Assembly (NCBI GenBank): GCA_026119935.1
Contig: JALRMH010000004.1
Span: 1,116,001 to 1,180,000 of the forward strand
DNA from: Endothia cerciana
Taxonomy: Eukaryota > Ascomycota > Sordariomycetes > Diaporthales > Cryphonectriaceae
Direction of reading: 5' to 3'
Length of the DNA stretch: 64,000 bases
The notes beneath the pieces were generated by a model. The model ran no database searches, had not been told where the DNA came from, and worked only from the letters and a program-made list of their open reading frames with translations. Shown in pieces: positions 23,968-36,016 of this stretch. Made by a program: the position numbers and the translations under genes. Numbering within the stretch: the stretch's first letter is position 1; every line of letters starts with the position of its first letter.

Positions 23968-26051
23968 ATGGCTGAGCGGTACATCCCCGAGCACCGTCGC
24001 ACCCAGTTCAAGGCCAAGGGCGCCTTCGCCTCTGATGTTGTCCGCCGCCGCCGCGAGGAACAGCAGGTGGAGATCCGCAAGGCAAAGCGCGAGGAGAACT
24101 TGGCCAAGCGACGAGGCATCGGCACTGGCGCCGACCGCCCTGGTGCTTCCCTGGGTGCCGCGCCTGACAGTGATGATGACACCGCCCCTACAGAGTCACA
24201 GGTATGTCCACTCTCGATCTCTCGGTCTTGAAACCTCGTTTGCACCCATTGTTGCACGCTCTGGCCAGAGCCCGGCCCTTGCGCGCGGCTCACTCCCTGC
24301 CGTTGTTGCAGCTGGGCCCTCGCGACACAGTCTCGCAGTCACCCCTCATCTTCCCCATTCATGTGGTCTGGAGGGAGCCGCGTGCAGCCCACCTTGGCCT
24401 GGCCCACACCAACCGCCACCTCGCGAACCCCTGCACCGTCGCGACTCATTCTATCCCCCACCTCCTGTGCTGTAGCACCTGACAAATTATCTGTCCTATC
24501 TTATATTCCCTTTTTTTCTTTTTTTTTTTTGTTGCTCCAACTTCACTTGCTAACTGGTTGGCAGTTGAGCGAGGATCTTCCTCAGATGGTGCAGGGTGTC
24601 TTCTCGGACCAGATCGATCTGCAGATCCAAGCCACTACCCGGTTCCGGAAGCTTCTGTCCAAGGAGCGCAATCCTCCGATCGAGGAGGTCATCAAGACCG
24701 GTGTCGTCAGCCGCTTCGTTGAATTCCTGCGATCTCCCCACACCCTCGTCCAATTCGAGGCCGCCTGGGCCCTGACGAACATTGCGTCAGGCAGCGCTGC
24801 GCAGACTCAGGTGGTCATCGAAGCTGGCGCCGTCCCCATCTTCGTCGAGCTACTCGCCAGCCCGGAGCCCGACGTCCGCGAGCAGGCTGTTTGGGCCCTC
24901 GGAAACATTGCTGGTGATAGCCCACAATGCCGCGACTACGTGTTGAGCTGCGGTGCGCTTAAGCCTCTGCTGAACCTCCTCGGAGACAGCCGCAAGCTTA
25001 GCATGCTCCGCAACGCAACCTGGACCCTGAGCAACTTCTGCCGTGGCAAGACACCACAGCCTGAGTGGCCCACGGTATGTTCATGCTCCGCACACCAGAT
25101 CTGTTTGTCCAGTATTCCAACTGACGTTCTTCCTTCGTCTAGATTGCCCCCGCCCTCCCCGTGTTGTCCAAGCTTGTCTACTCTCTCGACGACGAGGTTC
25201 TGATCGACGCCTGCTGGGCCATCTCATACCTGTCCGACGGCTCCAATGATAAGATCCAGGCTGTGATTGAGGCAGGCATCCCCCGCCGCCTCGTCGAGCT
25301 TCTGATGCACGCCTCGACCTCGGTCCAGACCCCGGCCCTGCGTTCGGTTGGAAACATCGTCACGGGTGACGACGTGCAGACCCAGGTGATCATCAACTGC
25401 GGTGCTCTGCCGTGTCTCCTGTCTCTCCTGAGCTCCAACAAGGACGGTATCCGCAAGGAGGCATGCTGGACCATCTCCAACATCACAGCAGGAAACTCGA
25501 CCCAGATCCAGGCTGTCATCGATGCCAACATCATCCCGCCTCTGATCCACCTTCTGTCGAACGGAGACCTAAAGACACGTAAGGAGGCCTGCTGGGCTAT
25601 CAGCAATGCGACCAGTGGTGGTCTTCAGAAGCCCGACCAGATCCGTTATCTGGTTGCGCAGGGATGCATCAAGCCCCTCTGCGACCTGCTGATCTGTCCC
25701 GACAACAAGATCATCCAGGTTGCGCTCGACGGCCTCGAGAACATTCTCAAGGTCGGCGACCTGGACAAGCAGGCCGCTGGTGATGCGTCCGACGCCATCA
25801 ACCGCTACGCGCTGTTCATTGAGGAGTGCGGTGGGATGGAGAAGATCCACGAGTGTCAGACAAACGCCAATGAGGATATCTACATGAAGGCCTACAACAT
25901 CATCGAGAAGTACTTCTCGGACGAGGATGAGAATGCCGACGAGGGTATGGCTCAGGCCCAGGGTCCCAACGGCACCTTCGGCTTCGGTGCCAACGGCGGC
26001 CACCAGGGCGGTTTCAACTTCTCCAACGAGGGCGAGTCGATGGATATGTAG
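23968..26051 (+). CDS. srp1: Importin alpha (karyopherin alpha, Srp1/Kap60)
   Basis: Three exons (23968-24201, 24565-25074, 25143-26051) encode 550 residues, the normal length. Residues 1-60 form the importin-beta-binding domain, rich in Arg and Lys (RRTQFKAKG, VVRRRREEQQ). Ten ARM repeats follow, with the NLS-binding Trp/Asn arrays visible as AAWALTNIASG, AVWALGNIAGD, ATWTLSNFCRG, ACWAISYLSDG, ACWTISNITAG and ACWAISNATSG. The C-terminus is acidic and Gly-rich and ends EGESMDM, the part that binds the export factor CAS. It carries nuclear-localisation-signal cargo through the nuclear pore together with importin beta. Intron 1 is long (363 nt, poly-T near its end, GCTAAC branch); intron 2 is 68 nt. 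All junctions keep the frame. Confidence 0.97.
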
Positions 26052-27525
26052 GACAACATTGGAGAAGTCTGGGCCGTCGAAACGGCTTGAATTCGAGTCA
26101 GCTAAGGCCGGCTAGGGGCTATCGGCCTGCGAACAAAATGTCACATCAAATTGACGACACAGCACTGGGCCAATTTGCAAACGTCCCACCCCCAAATCCA
26201 CATCACCTTGCGGCGCTGGTTGTTTGTTGCCCCCCGATTACCCCCAGGAGATGTTTCATGCTTGCGGCACGGAGAGACGAGGGAAGATGGAGGTCCTTTG
26301 GTTGCTTGAAAGCTCCAGCCTCACAATTGATTACGGCAGTTTGGCTGATTGGGAAGGAGAAGGTATCGGCGCTCGAGGATGGTAGCTTCGCAGCCCCTAC
26401 CTCTGAGCTCATGAGCCTCGATGATGGGTCCGGTCGGACACAGATCTTGACAAACCTCGACAGTGGCCGGGTCATGATGCAGCCTCATCGAGACGAAATG
26501 ACAAGATACGAGAGTTGTATGACGGCACTGAAGAGCACGTCCTGCAGGGGATCAGCCAATGGGACACCAAGAGACGGACAGCCATTGCTAGTGCATGGCG
26601 GCTCCAAGAAAGAGTTGAGGGCAACGAGGCTTCAGTGTTTCGACCAAGTGGTCGACCACGTAAAAAAAGCACACCAAACATACAGCCCTTGTTGGGCTTC
26701 GCGACCAGTAGCTAAGTAGTTGCACTAATTGCGAGCCCAGATCACAGTTATGAAATCCCTTGAGATGAGCTGTTTTCCAGGCCAGTGTTGCCACTACGAA
26801 GAAAGAAAAAAATGAGAAAGCCGTCCCTCGGTCGATCACATATCTGTGAAGATCTTCACGTAAGGATCGTACGAAACAGCGGATGTCATTCACCAATTCG
26901 ACCAACTGATGAACTCGGAAGAAGTGTGAGATCCAGAGGTCTTCGTTCCTATTACATCGACACGTAGGACATCCTTCGTGGGAGAACGCACAGCATGGTC
27001 TGGACTCTTGGCCGGTGTTGCGTCCAGGCAAGAGGAAGCAGCCTAACCTCGGGAAGTGTTCCCCCCAACCTCGAGACCTTGCGAGGCTTGAGAATTGGGA
27101 AGCGTGTCGGTCTGTCGACCCTTGTCTGCTCCAAAGGGCTACTCTAGTACGCTGAAGGGCGGGTTGGGCGAAATCAGGAGATTCCAGGCACAAACCACCG
27201 CAATCAGTGTGCGTTAAGTTGTCCGCCCCGTACCCATCGTGGCGCTCCGTCTCTGCCTTGGCCCGCCTCCGTGCTACTTTCGCCTTTTTGTTCCGATGCC
27301 TCCCTCTTAGTAGGTTCAATTCCATGCTAAGGGGTGTTCACCAATGTTTGTATTAGACCGAGAAACATGACGTCTCACCGATCCGCCGGCTGGCAAGTTC
27401 TGTCATCCAATGAGTAAGAAGACTCGGAGATGGACATCTCCCCCGCGAGACATACACTTCGCCACAGATGGGATGGAGATACTCTATGGAGGCCAATAAA
27501 GACTCGTGATTCCTACGAACTCCTG
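26052..27525. other. Convergent 3' interval between importin alpha and ureD
   Basis: No supported gene. A 245-codon open frame on the minus strand (27325-26588) has no family features, no splice context and an uneven composition, so I treat it as chance. Confidence 0.45.
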
Positions 27526-28524
27526 TCAGCGTACACACATGAGCGCCTGGTCACCAAAATGCTCAGCGACACTGCCCTCCCTCGTGAGCATTGAGCCGAC
27601 CCACATGCGGCCACCCTCGACAGTAGCGGAGCCGAACTTGACAACTACACAGCCCCTGACGCTGGCTGCCGACCAGAGGACCCTCTCGTCCTTCTCCAGC
27701 CTGAGCCTCCCGGCCCGCCAGGCCTCGTGGGGGTCTTTAACCTCGCCTTGCCCATCCTCCTTCGTGTCCTCGCTCCGCCAGTCCCGCGCGCCCATCCGGG
27801 GCAGCGCGGCAAACTCGGCGAGGAAGAACGCACCCAGGGCCTTCATCAGCGGGCCGCGCATGATGAGGGTGCCGAATATGCCTGTGCCGTGCATCGTGTC
27901 CCGCAGCGCGCCGACGACGTGCGACAGCGAGGCCTTGCCGTCGAGCTTTACGGCGTCTCGCACCAGAAGCCTCCCCCTGTCCGAGGCGGCGCCGGACCAC
28001 CATACCTCATTACGGCCGAGCCACCTGGCCAGGTCCCAGTCCTCGCCCCTCGCCTTCCGCCCCTGGGTCACCCAGTCCAGCAGACACAGCGATGCGCCCT
28101 CGCCCTCCAGCCGGAAGATCTGCGTCTGCTCGTAGACGCTCTCGGCGAAGGGCTGGACGGGGTCAGGGAGGAGACATAGCGCCGCGCCGTCCTCGATGGC
28201 CACGTCTAGTTTCTGCCGTGTGGTGACGTCGGGCGAGGCGCTCTTGAAGATCTTGGTGTGGCCCTGCGTGACGACGGAGAGCTTGGATGCCGCGCCGACG
28301 TTGATGCGCAGGGAGACGGTATCACCACCCACGAGGCCGCCGCCGTAGGAGAGGAGGAAGACCAGCGCTGAGAGGTGCTGCTGGGTGTTGCGCGGCGGGG
28401 AGATGAGCTTGAGGGGGTATTGATAGGTTATGGTTGAGAGATGGCTGTGTCCATTGGGGAGTCTGACAATGGTGAGATGTCCAGATCCTGGAGTGGAGGT
28501 TGAGGGAGGGAAGGGAGAGGTCAT
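27526..28524 (-). CDS. ureD: Urease accessory protein UreD
   Basis: A single exon of 332 residues. It has UreD family marks in order: QYPLKLISP near the N-terminus, LLSYGGGLVGGDTVSLRINV, LSVVTQGHTKIFKS, LCLLPDPVQPFAESVYEQTQ, SLCLLDWVTQGRKARGEDWD, FGTLIMRGPLM, and a C-terminus ending FGDQALMCVR. UreD forms the complex with UreF and UreG that delivers nickel to apo-urease in the cytosol, so the fungus should have an active urease. I chose the ATG at 28524 because the protein then opens with the family-like stretch MTSPFPPSTSTPGSGHLTIV; the frame stays open upstream to 28884, but that part is not protein-like. It is divergent from rpc53, with starts 416 bp apart. Confidence 0.93.
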   Translation of the reverse strand: MTSPFPPSTSTPGSGHLTIVRLPNGHSHLSTITYQYPLKLISPPRNTQQHLSALVFLLSYGGGLVGGDTVSLRINVGAASKLSVVTQGHTKIFKSASPDVTTRQKLDVAIEDGAALCLLPDPVQPFAESVYEQTQIFRLEGEGASLCLLDWVTQGRKARGEDWDLARWLGRNEVWWSGAASDRGRLLVRDAVKLDGKASLSHVVGALRDTMHGTGIFGTLIMRGPLMKALGAFFLAEFAALPRMGARDWRSEDTKEDGQGEVKDPHEAWRAGRLRLEKDERVLWSAASVRGCVVVKFGSATVEGGRMWVGSMLTREGSVAEHFGDQALMCVR

Positions 28525-28940
28525 GGTATTTACATCTTGTAAGGACCTCTCAGGGGACGAGATGGGGATGGTCTCGTATGGTGTGCAATTTAACCTTGTG
28601 CCCCAGCCAGGTTGTAAGTAGTGGTTGTTTTGGTGGGGGGGGGTGGGCAGACGAGCTTGATATTGAGTGAGGGGCCATCCTGGTCCACCTTGCAGGTTGT
28701 CGACATGGATGTGCTCACTGATAACACACGCCGATAAGAAATTGTTCTGGAGGTGCAGCTCCAAATTCCAACCGTCATGCCCCACCAAGCTTGCTGCCTT
28801 TTCTCTCCCGACACCAAGTGTGGTTGAAGATGACTCTTTGAGCTGCTGCAACAACGGCATTCTCAATTGACCATCGTCGACCATCCCCTGTCGTCACACA
28901 AACCCTTCCATCCCCTCATCACTGACGGCAACCATTCATT
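28525..28940. other. Divergent promoter of ureD and rpc53
   Basis: A compact shared promoter region. It contains a run of nine G at 28635-28643 (C on the ureD coding strand). No other feature is seen. Confidence 0.55.
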
Positions 28941-30793
28941 ATGGCTGATGAGGGCACTGGGCGTGGCGGCGCAAGAGGTGGCAGAGGCCGTGGCACTCGA
29001 GGCCGAGGTCGAGGCAGAGGCAATCGACCTCGTCGCGGCGGCTCTGCTGCTCTTGGTGCTGCTGATGCTGCGCCCTCTGAAGATACCACTACCACCGTCG
29101 CCGATGCCCAGATGAGCGATGTCCCAGCTGCTCAATCCTCTTCAGAGACCATTGGCGCCGCTCCCTCTCCAGCCGCTCAGCCCGCCATCTCGACCTCAGC
29201 CCCTCCTACTTCCCAACCCGTGCCGGCGCGCGCCTCTGCTCGAGGTGCTGCTGCTGGTGGCCGATTCCTGCCCCGAGCCATCCGACGATCCCAACTTGAC
29301 CGAGAGTCGATCGCGGCTAAAGAGTCGGCCAAGCAAGAGACCAAAGCTGCGGTCGATGCGCGCCTCCAACGAGCGGCGCGCGGCGGTCGCGGCGGTGGCC
29401 GCCGAGCTCGTGGCGGCCCTCCGACCAGTTTCGACCGGATCATACGTGGTGGAGCGGGCGGTTTTGGTTCCACCATCCAAGCTTCTAGCAACCGTGGGTC
29501 TTTGATCTCCCTGTTTTGTGAATTGTAAAAGTGGCGCTAAACAACTGCCTGCCAGGTGGTGCCTCCGGTAGCTTTGGCCGCCTGTTTGACGCGCCTGCTG
29601 CAGGTGGCAGCAGCTCTGGCCCCTCGTCTGCCTACGGCGGTGGTGTCAAGAAAGAGAACGGACCTTCGACTTTCAACACCGAGTCTTCTCGACCTACCGG
29701 CCGCCGCATGAACACTGACAAGATCGCCGAGTTTTTAACGATAGACGACGACGAGACGTTCAAGAGCAAGGAGGGTACATCAGTCCTACTACCCAAGGGA
29801 ATGTTTCGCGAGGACCCCAAGGAGCCCGACCAGCCCGAGGTCGCCACGACTGAGGAGGTCGAGGCTGCCGAGCGGGGCGAGCCATTGCTTGTCGCTTCTG
29901 GCGATGCCTCCGACGACGATATATTCTTCCACGATAACGACGTCGTCGAGATGAAGGATGATGGCCGCAAGTGGCCCGGTGTCAGAGAAATCCGCCCTGT
30001 TAAGATCGAAGGCGAAGTGATTACCGAGATCGATGTGCTCACCCGACGCCGCGCCGAGAAGAGGCGGCAGGAGAAGGAGATGAAGCGAAATCTGAAGTAC
30101 AAGGACGACGAGGATCGCCTCGATGCCGAAAAGATGGCTTACCAGCGCAAGCTCTTCGGTATTGCGAGCGACGACGACTCTGACGACGAGCCCAAAGAGG
30201 ACAAGACTCAGCGCAAGCCCCTGATCGCCGAGGGCTCCGTCTACATTTTCCAGTTCCCTCCTATCATGCCACCCCTTCACAAGGTCGAGAAGACTGGGAA
30301 GAGCGCCGCCAAGAAGAGCTCCGTTAAGGGCGAGCCCGATGATTCCGTCGTCATGCTCAACGCACCCGCCCACAAGTCCGACAAGCCTATCGATCTGACC
30401 AACCCCGACGACGTTAAGGACAAGGACGATGGTGGCGCTGGTCCTAGCAGCAGCGCGAACAAGAAGGAGCCCGAGCCCGAGGAGGAGCCCTCTGGCTTCG
30501 TCGGCAAGCTCATCATTCGCAAGTCGGGCAAGATGCAGATCGACTGGGGTGGCATGCTGTTCGACTGCGAGACGGGCATCCCCGTCTTCCACTACCGCGA
30601 GGCGGTCGTCACCGTGGAGGAAGATGAGAAGAAACCTGATGGCTTTCACGGCACGGCGTACGGCATGGGTGCCATTGCCGGCAAGTTCAATGCTGTCCCG
30701 CACTGGTCGGACGTGAAGCCTTGGGTTGTTGATCCGAGCCAGCTGCCTCCTTGGGGCGTTGGTGCTGCGCCCAAGGGCACGGAGATGGAGTAA
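28941..30793 (+). CDS. rpc53: RNA polymerase III subunit Rpc53 (RPC4)
   Basis: Two exons (28941-29493 and 29556-30793; intron 62 nt, GTGGGT donor) encode 596 residues. The N-terminal 185 residues are RGG-rich and basic, then come FDRIIRGGAGGFG, an acidic middle and a charged Arg/Lys helix (RRRAEKRRQEKEMKR). The conserved RPC4 C-terminus binds Rpc37: VYIFQFPPIMPPLHK, then GFVGKLIIRKSGKMQIDWGG and AIAGKFNAVPHWSD. The Rpc53-Rpc37 pair helps RNA polymerase III to terminate and reinitiate on tRNA and 5S genes. The splice rebuilds Arg-Gly-Ala-Ser-Gly across the junction in frame. The RGG-rich N-terminus could take methylation. The gene converges on the auxilin gene. Confidence 0.94.
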
Positions 30794-31724
30794 GGCATGG
30801 GAGGACGACAGGGACCCGATGAGCAGCTGTGTTCTCGGCACAAGGTGAGAGCTTGCGATGCCGTTCCAACACGACGTCTACGGCTCACGCCTTCCATCCA
30901 GAGCTGGCTCAAGGTCATCAAAACTTTCAGAGGCATGGACATGATTTGATGGGGGAAGGATCGACGGAAATTTTACGCATTGTGACCCCGGCGTTCACTC
31001 AAGACGAAAACCACACGACTCTATGCCGCCACAAGCCTTAGGCAACTATGATTTGGCGTATGCTTCTAATGCCCTTTCAGGCTAATTGAAGCATTTCCGG
31101 ACTGGATATCGCGCTCTAATGATGGTTGCGCTGGGGGACTTATGGACTGGGCCGTATCCGACGCAGGGCTTGGACCGGGAAATTGTTTCTGAGCGTTCGC
31201 GCGAGCATTCACCGGTATGGGAAAGGAAGGGCCGGGGGGATAATAGGTCTTGTACTGCGACGGCGTTTCGGGGCATGGCCGGAGCATTTGCGTGTTACGT
31301 GGCTTGGATTTGGCTACTTCACCAGCATTCGGAATGGGGTTTAAAATGATGGCCGGTCAGGGAGGCCAGCGATGCCAAAGATTGAGATTAAAAATAATGT
31401 ACTATGATACCCTAGATCCTGACGAGGGCACGACCAAGAACGTGTGACAGTGCTGATGTTGACAAGATGCGGCATGATGTGACTTGCTGACCGCTACGAG
31501 CGGCCCAGGAAAGATGTACCGCGGCGTTGAACATACCCTTTCTTTTACAGACTATGCAAGCCCGACACCATCTTGAGGGCATTTGACCCTTCAAGAGTCA
31601 CATAGTGCTCCTCTTGACCAGATGGTAACAATGGTAGTAGGAAGAGAGGGCACATCTCGATGCCGATCCCACATCTATGCAAGGTATCTAGGACATCCGC
31701 TTTGCTCAGTATGCAAATCATAAA
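30794..31724. other. Convergent 3' interval between rpc53 and the auxilin gene
   Basis: No coding or RNA feature is supported; the open frames are short and overlap each other. Confidence 0.5.
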
Positions 31725-34571
31725 TCACAGCCCGTTCTCAGCCTTGAACTTGTCCCAGCTCTCGTTGAGGGTCGAGAAGACCGTGCCCGCGATCATGCGG
31801 ACCTCGGTGCTTGCATCCTGGGGCAGCTGTGCAACACGTTCTTGTCAGCACCTCTCACGCATATCCAGACAGTCATGACCATGAGAAGAGGGCGCAAGGA
31901 AGCTCACCTTGTCGGGATGCGTCTTGGCGATGGCCTTCATGTACACAATCTTGACGCGATTCGCCATCACCAGCTCATGCAGGCCGACCTTCTTCCACCC
32001 ACTGGCCTCCCACAGCACCTGGTCCAGGCTCGCCAGTAGGGCCCGCAGGTTCTCGCGCTTCCCGTCGCGCCACGCTGCGATCCGCGCGTCGACCTGATCC
32101 GACAGCGCGAATTTCTCGGCGTCGGCGGCGTCGGCGGCTTTGTTGGCTGCTTGCAGGCGGCTGACGGCCTCGGAGTCGCCCGAGGCGGCAGTTTTGGGTG
32201 TGGGACGGGGCCTCGGGCGCGGTGTGGCCGGCTTTGAAACGGGCTTGGCAGGCTTGGGCGCGAGGGCCTTTTGGCACCGTTGACGCCCTGCGATCGCCGT
32301 GGGGCCGCCGACGCCGGACTCGACGCAGGATTGCCAGACGAGCCCAGCGTCGGCCCATTTTTCCATTTGCTCGAGGGCCTCGGCCTTGCGGGTCAGGGCC
32401 TTGCCGTAGAGGTCCTTCATATCGCGCTTCTCACCTGTCTCATCCTGCAGGGAAACTTGTTCGCCCTCGCCCTTGCTTGGCCCGATAAGCCGTATGGCTG
32501 TGTCTGCATCAACAACGGCCTGTCTTGATTCGCCTGTCTTGAGGGCTGTCAGAGCGCGGTTGCAGAGGATGACTATTGCTAGTGGGTGAGTGGCTGGAAC
32601 GGCGGAGAGCGAAGACGAGTACGAGGCATGAGCAGAGGCATAGTCGCCTCTCTTGAAGTGAGCTGTACCCTCTGCTCTGTGGCGCGTGGATGTCTGCAGC
32701 GCCGACGGGTCGAGCGGCGGGATCTTCCGAGCAGGAGGGGCAGGACGAGGCGTAGGTGTCTTTCGCGGAGGTTGGGCAGCAGCTGTGACAGGTCGAGGAG
32801 ATGGTTGAGCAGAACGGTGGGGAAGGCTCTGTGCAGGAGCTGGAGAGCTGAAGAGGTCCGGCTCTTCAGTGAAATGATGCTTAGGTTCTGCTGGCGGTTG
32901 AGGCGTTGTCTTCTTTCTCCTCGCAGGGCTGATGTAGGCTTGCGAGCTCTGCTCTTCGATGGCCTGCTTGTTGAGGCGGCTTTTAGGATCGTGTTGCCAC
33001 CTGGGAACGGACGCACTGCTATTCGACATCGTCGACAGCGCTGGTGACTGGTCCCGTGATGCTGTCCGGTGACGTTCAGACAGAGGCGGCTGAGTATTCC
33101 TGGACGGCCTTTCTGGTCGCGCGCCGGAGTCAAGCATCATAGCTTCGTCAGTGACATCAGCGGGCCGCTGTGCCCTGTTGCCCTCGCCGGTCCTGTCCTG
33201 CTGCGCAGACCTCATCCACTTGGGCTGGCTGGGATCAGCTGGGCCCTCTTGAAACTCAGCGACGGCCTTCTGAACCTTCTTTTGCCCGGCGCTCCAGAAC
33301 TTGTTCGCCGTCTTCAAAAAATTGGTGCCTATCGCCGCGGCTTGCTTCGCGAAGTCACCATCGCCAGCGGCTGGAGACCGGCTGTCTCGTCTGATCGGGT
33401 CCTCCTCATTCATCCACTCAGGGCCGGCATTCCTGGCTCTGCTCGACGACCTGTCCGCGCTCACTGTCGGGCTTGATCTCCCCCGAGTCTTTTCCTTCAC
33501 TTTCTGGTGCGCATCGTTGAGCAAGTAGCTGACAGCTGCCTGCACGTTCAAACCTGCGCCGCTCTCGGTCAAGCCTCTTCTCGAATCTTCAGGAGAGAAG
33601 CCCATGTCCATCATCTGCGCAACCGCTTTATCGAACGGATCGTTGCCACCTTGTGGCCTCGCCTCGGGCTCACTGTCGCTCGAGGTCGAATCTGAGTCTT
33701 CTATTGGTTTGCCGGGCTCTGGTTCTGGCCTTGGTGCCTTTTGCCGCTGAGCTTCTTGCTTCTTGCGCACCTCGTCTACCGGTCTTCCCAGGTCCCCCAA
33801 GAGATCATCGTCCTCCTCATCTGCCCCTACAGGCGCCGGAGCGGGTGCCGCAGCTGGTTTCGACCTGGCCTGGAACTGGCTCAAGCCGAAAGGATCGTCG
33901 TCGTCGTTGAAATCGCCGTTGGCGCCATTTGAGGGAGCCGGTTGCGACCACGCACTGGGGTTAGCCAAATCCAGACCAGGGGTGTTCTTCCGGGAGGCCG
34001 GCTGGGCAGGAGGTGGATAGTGGCTCGCATTGTCGACCTTTGTATCCTTGTTGAACGCGGCGAACAGGTCGTCGTCGGACTCATTCTTGCCGTTGTGTCC
34101 GGGGATGCCAGGGCCCGCGCCGTGTACTAGAGGAGATGCTGTCCTCGAGACGGCTGCCGGGGTCGAGCCCCGGCCCAGACTATCCCAGAACTGTCCGTCA
34201 CCGTATGTAGCCTGCTGCTGCGTCTGCTTTTCCTGTAGCTTCTTCAGCCTCTCCGCCTCAAGCTGCTTCTGCCGTTCCGCCAGGCTCATGTTCGCATTGC
34301 TCTTCCCGGAGCTCATGGATATCAGGTTGCTGAAGGCATCCTGAGAAGATTTGCCCGCTGCCGCCGCAGGGGCTTTGAAACCGCCGGCCTGGCCAGACGT
34401 ATTCGCGGACAGAGGCGTGTTTCGGCCGGAGGCGAGGGGCGAAGGGGTCGGTTGAAGGGAGGGGAAGGAGGCGAATGCACTCGAGGGGTTCATGGGTGGT
34501 TTCTTCTGGGCGTTGTGGCCGGACGAGGCCGGGGTCGACCAGTCCATGCCAGCCAGATCATCCATCGCCAC
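31725..34571 (-). CDS. swa2: Auxilin-like J-domain cochaperone (Swa2/Aux1 type)
   Basis: Two exons (34571-31908 and 31826-31725; intron 81 nt) encode 921 residues. Swa2-type proteins use a C-terminal J domain to call Hsp70 to clathrin coats and strip them from vesicles. The J domain ends the protein, with the key HPD at residues 885-887, just before the intron; the last 33 residues complete its final helix. A UBA domain sits near 312-354 (MMDMGFSPEDSRRGL) and a TPR region near 640-745 (AEGTAHFKRGDYASAH, CNRALTALKTGE). The long disordered N-terminus holds DPF motifs (DDDPFGLSQF), which bind clathrin or adaptor appendages. The order UBA-TPR-J matches yeast Swa2. An ATG two codons later (34565) is an alternative start. 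Confidence 0.93.
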
Positions 34572-36016
34572 TCTGGCCAGTCGAAGGAGACGGGGGGGGG
34601 GGTGGGGGAAGTTAAGGAATCTTGTTTATTTGGAAGCCTCTGAACATCTCATATGCCACGACTCGTAAGTTCCGCGGAACACATGGGGGGGAGGAGTCGG
34701 TGGGCACACTCGACTTCGTCGCGCGAACGGACTGGCGAACGAACCGAGTGGATGAACGATCGCCGCCGAGCTGCACAGAGGACGACGAATCGGTCGGTCG
34801 GCGGTGATTGGGTGCTTCTCCTGAATAGGGAGTGCCAGCTTTCCTGCTTACATAACGTCTCACCCTGGTCTCCTCCTTCTCGCTATGTACCATAGTATAT
34901 ACAGGGGTGGCCTGCCACTCGGCTAGTCCGCTCTCTGCAGGTGGGGCCAGTAGCACTGTGGGGCTATTTCTGGAAGATGGCAAACCCTCTTCTTCTTCTT
35001 CTTCTTCTTCAGCGACGCCCATCAGCATCACGCGACCGGCGCCTCCACGGCATGGCATGGCGCATAACCCAGCTAGCAGGTAAGTCGTTACAGTGTCTGA
35101 CAAGCGCAGGGCATTTTCGCCATCAAGGACGAGACTCGTCACAAGACTCGCTCGTCTGTTTGCGTGCGTCCCGTCGTCCTAGTACGGATCCGTGCAGGCC
35201 CAGGCTAGTACTTCGTCGTGGTGGGAGTGGTAGTGGTAGTATGAGACATTGAGCGCAGTCTGCAATCTCCCTCTCGCCTCGTCAAGAGATCCGTACCCCG
35301 CCGTGTCTCATTACATCAGATATTTTCCACATCACGTCTTCTGTGTCGAGGTCCCCGTCTGGCAGCTGCACTCTCAGCCCTGGGCAGCCGTTCTGTACCC
35401 CGTCAGCCCACGCCTGCCCACACCTGGCGGGATCCCTGCGCACCGCCTATCCAGCGTCCTCGGGCTTCTCTTCTAGAACCCCCAGTGGTCGATCGCGCCA
35501 TCCGCCTGGCCCATCACCCCCTGCAAATTTCTTCCCTTAGGTGGGTGGTGCTGGGTGGGTTTGATCCCCGGGGGGCGCTTGCTGCTGTCAGGGGGGCCTG
35601 TGACCCTGGCAGCCCTGGCACTCTTGGGCAGGGTCCAACTTAAGACTGCCATGCCCGGTCCATCCTCCCGTACCTGCAGAACGTCACAAGCTCTCCACAC
35701 CCTCCGCTGGCCTGCCTCTCTGGCTCTTATTAAAGTGTCGTCAACCTCCAACGACAAAAAGCAATACCTTCGGCACCGACCCCACCTCACGTCTGAACAT
35801 ATCTACGCACCGCCACGCCATCCCATCTACAGATTGCGACGAACTCCTCCCTCCACGGGACGGCAGATTCTCTAGCCAAGCTACAAACACCAGACCCTGG
35901 CTTGACCGCCTCCGAGGTCATCTTTGCCTCCCCTTCTTCGCACGTGTCCTCCACCATCGGCCCGCTGCCACCTCCTCGCGATCCCGCGCGCCCAGTGTGG
36001 GAACGACAGGGCGACG
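34572..36016. other. Divergent promoter interval of the auxilin and Dug3 genes
   Basis: About 1.4 kb. It includes a G11 run (34592-34602, C on the auxilin coding strand, 21 nt before its ATG), a CTT repeat and a C/T-rich leader before the Dug3 start. No gene is supported. Confidence 0.45.
34986..35010. repeat. CTT trinucleotide microsatellite
   Basis: About eight CTT units in tandem in the divergent promoter region. Confidence 0.85.

Noticed and set aside
26588..27325. 245-codon minus-strand open frame between importin alpha and ureD.
   Set aside because: No family motif, mixed composition, and location in a convergent 3' gap; best taken as chance.
28525..28884. N-terminal extension of UreD from an ATG at 28884.
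   Set aside because: The extra residues do not match UreD, and the family start is at 28524.
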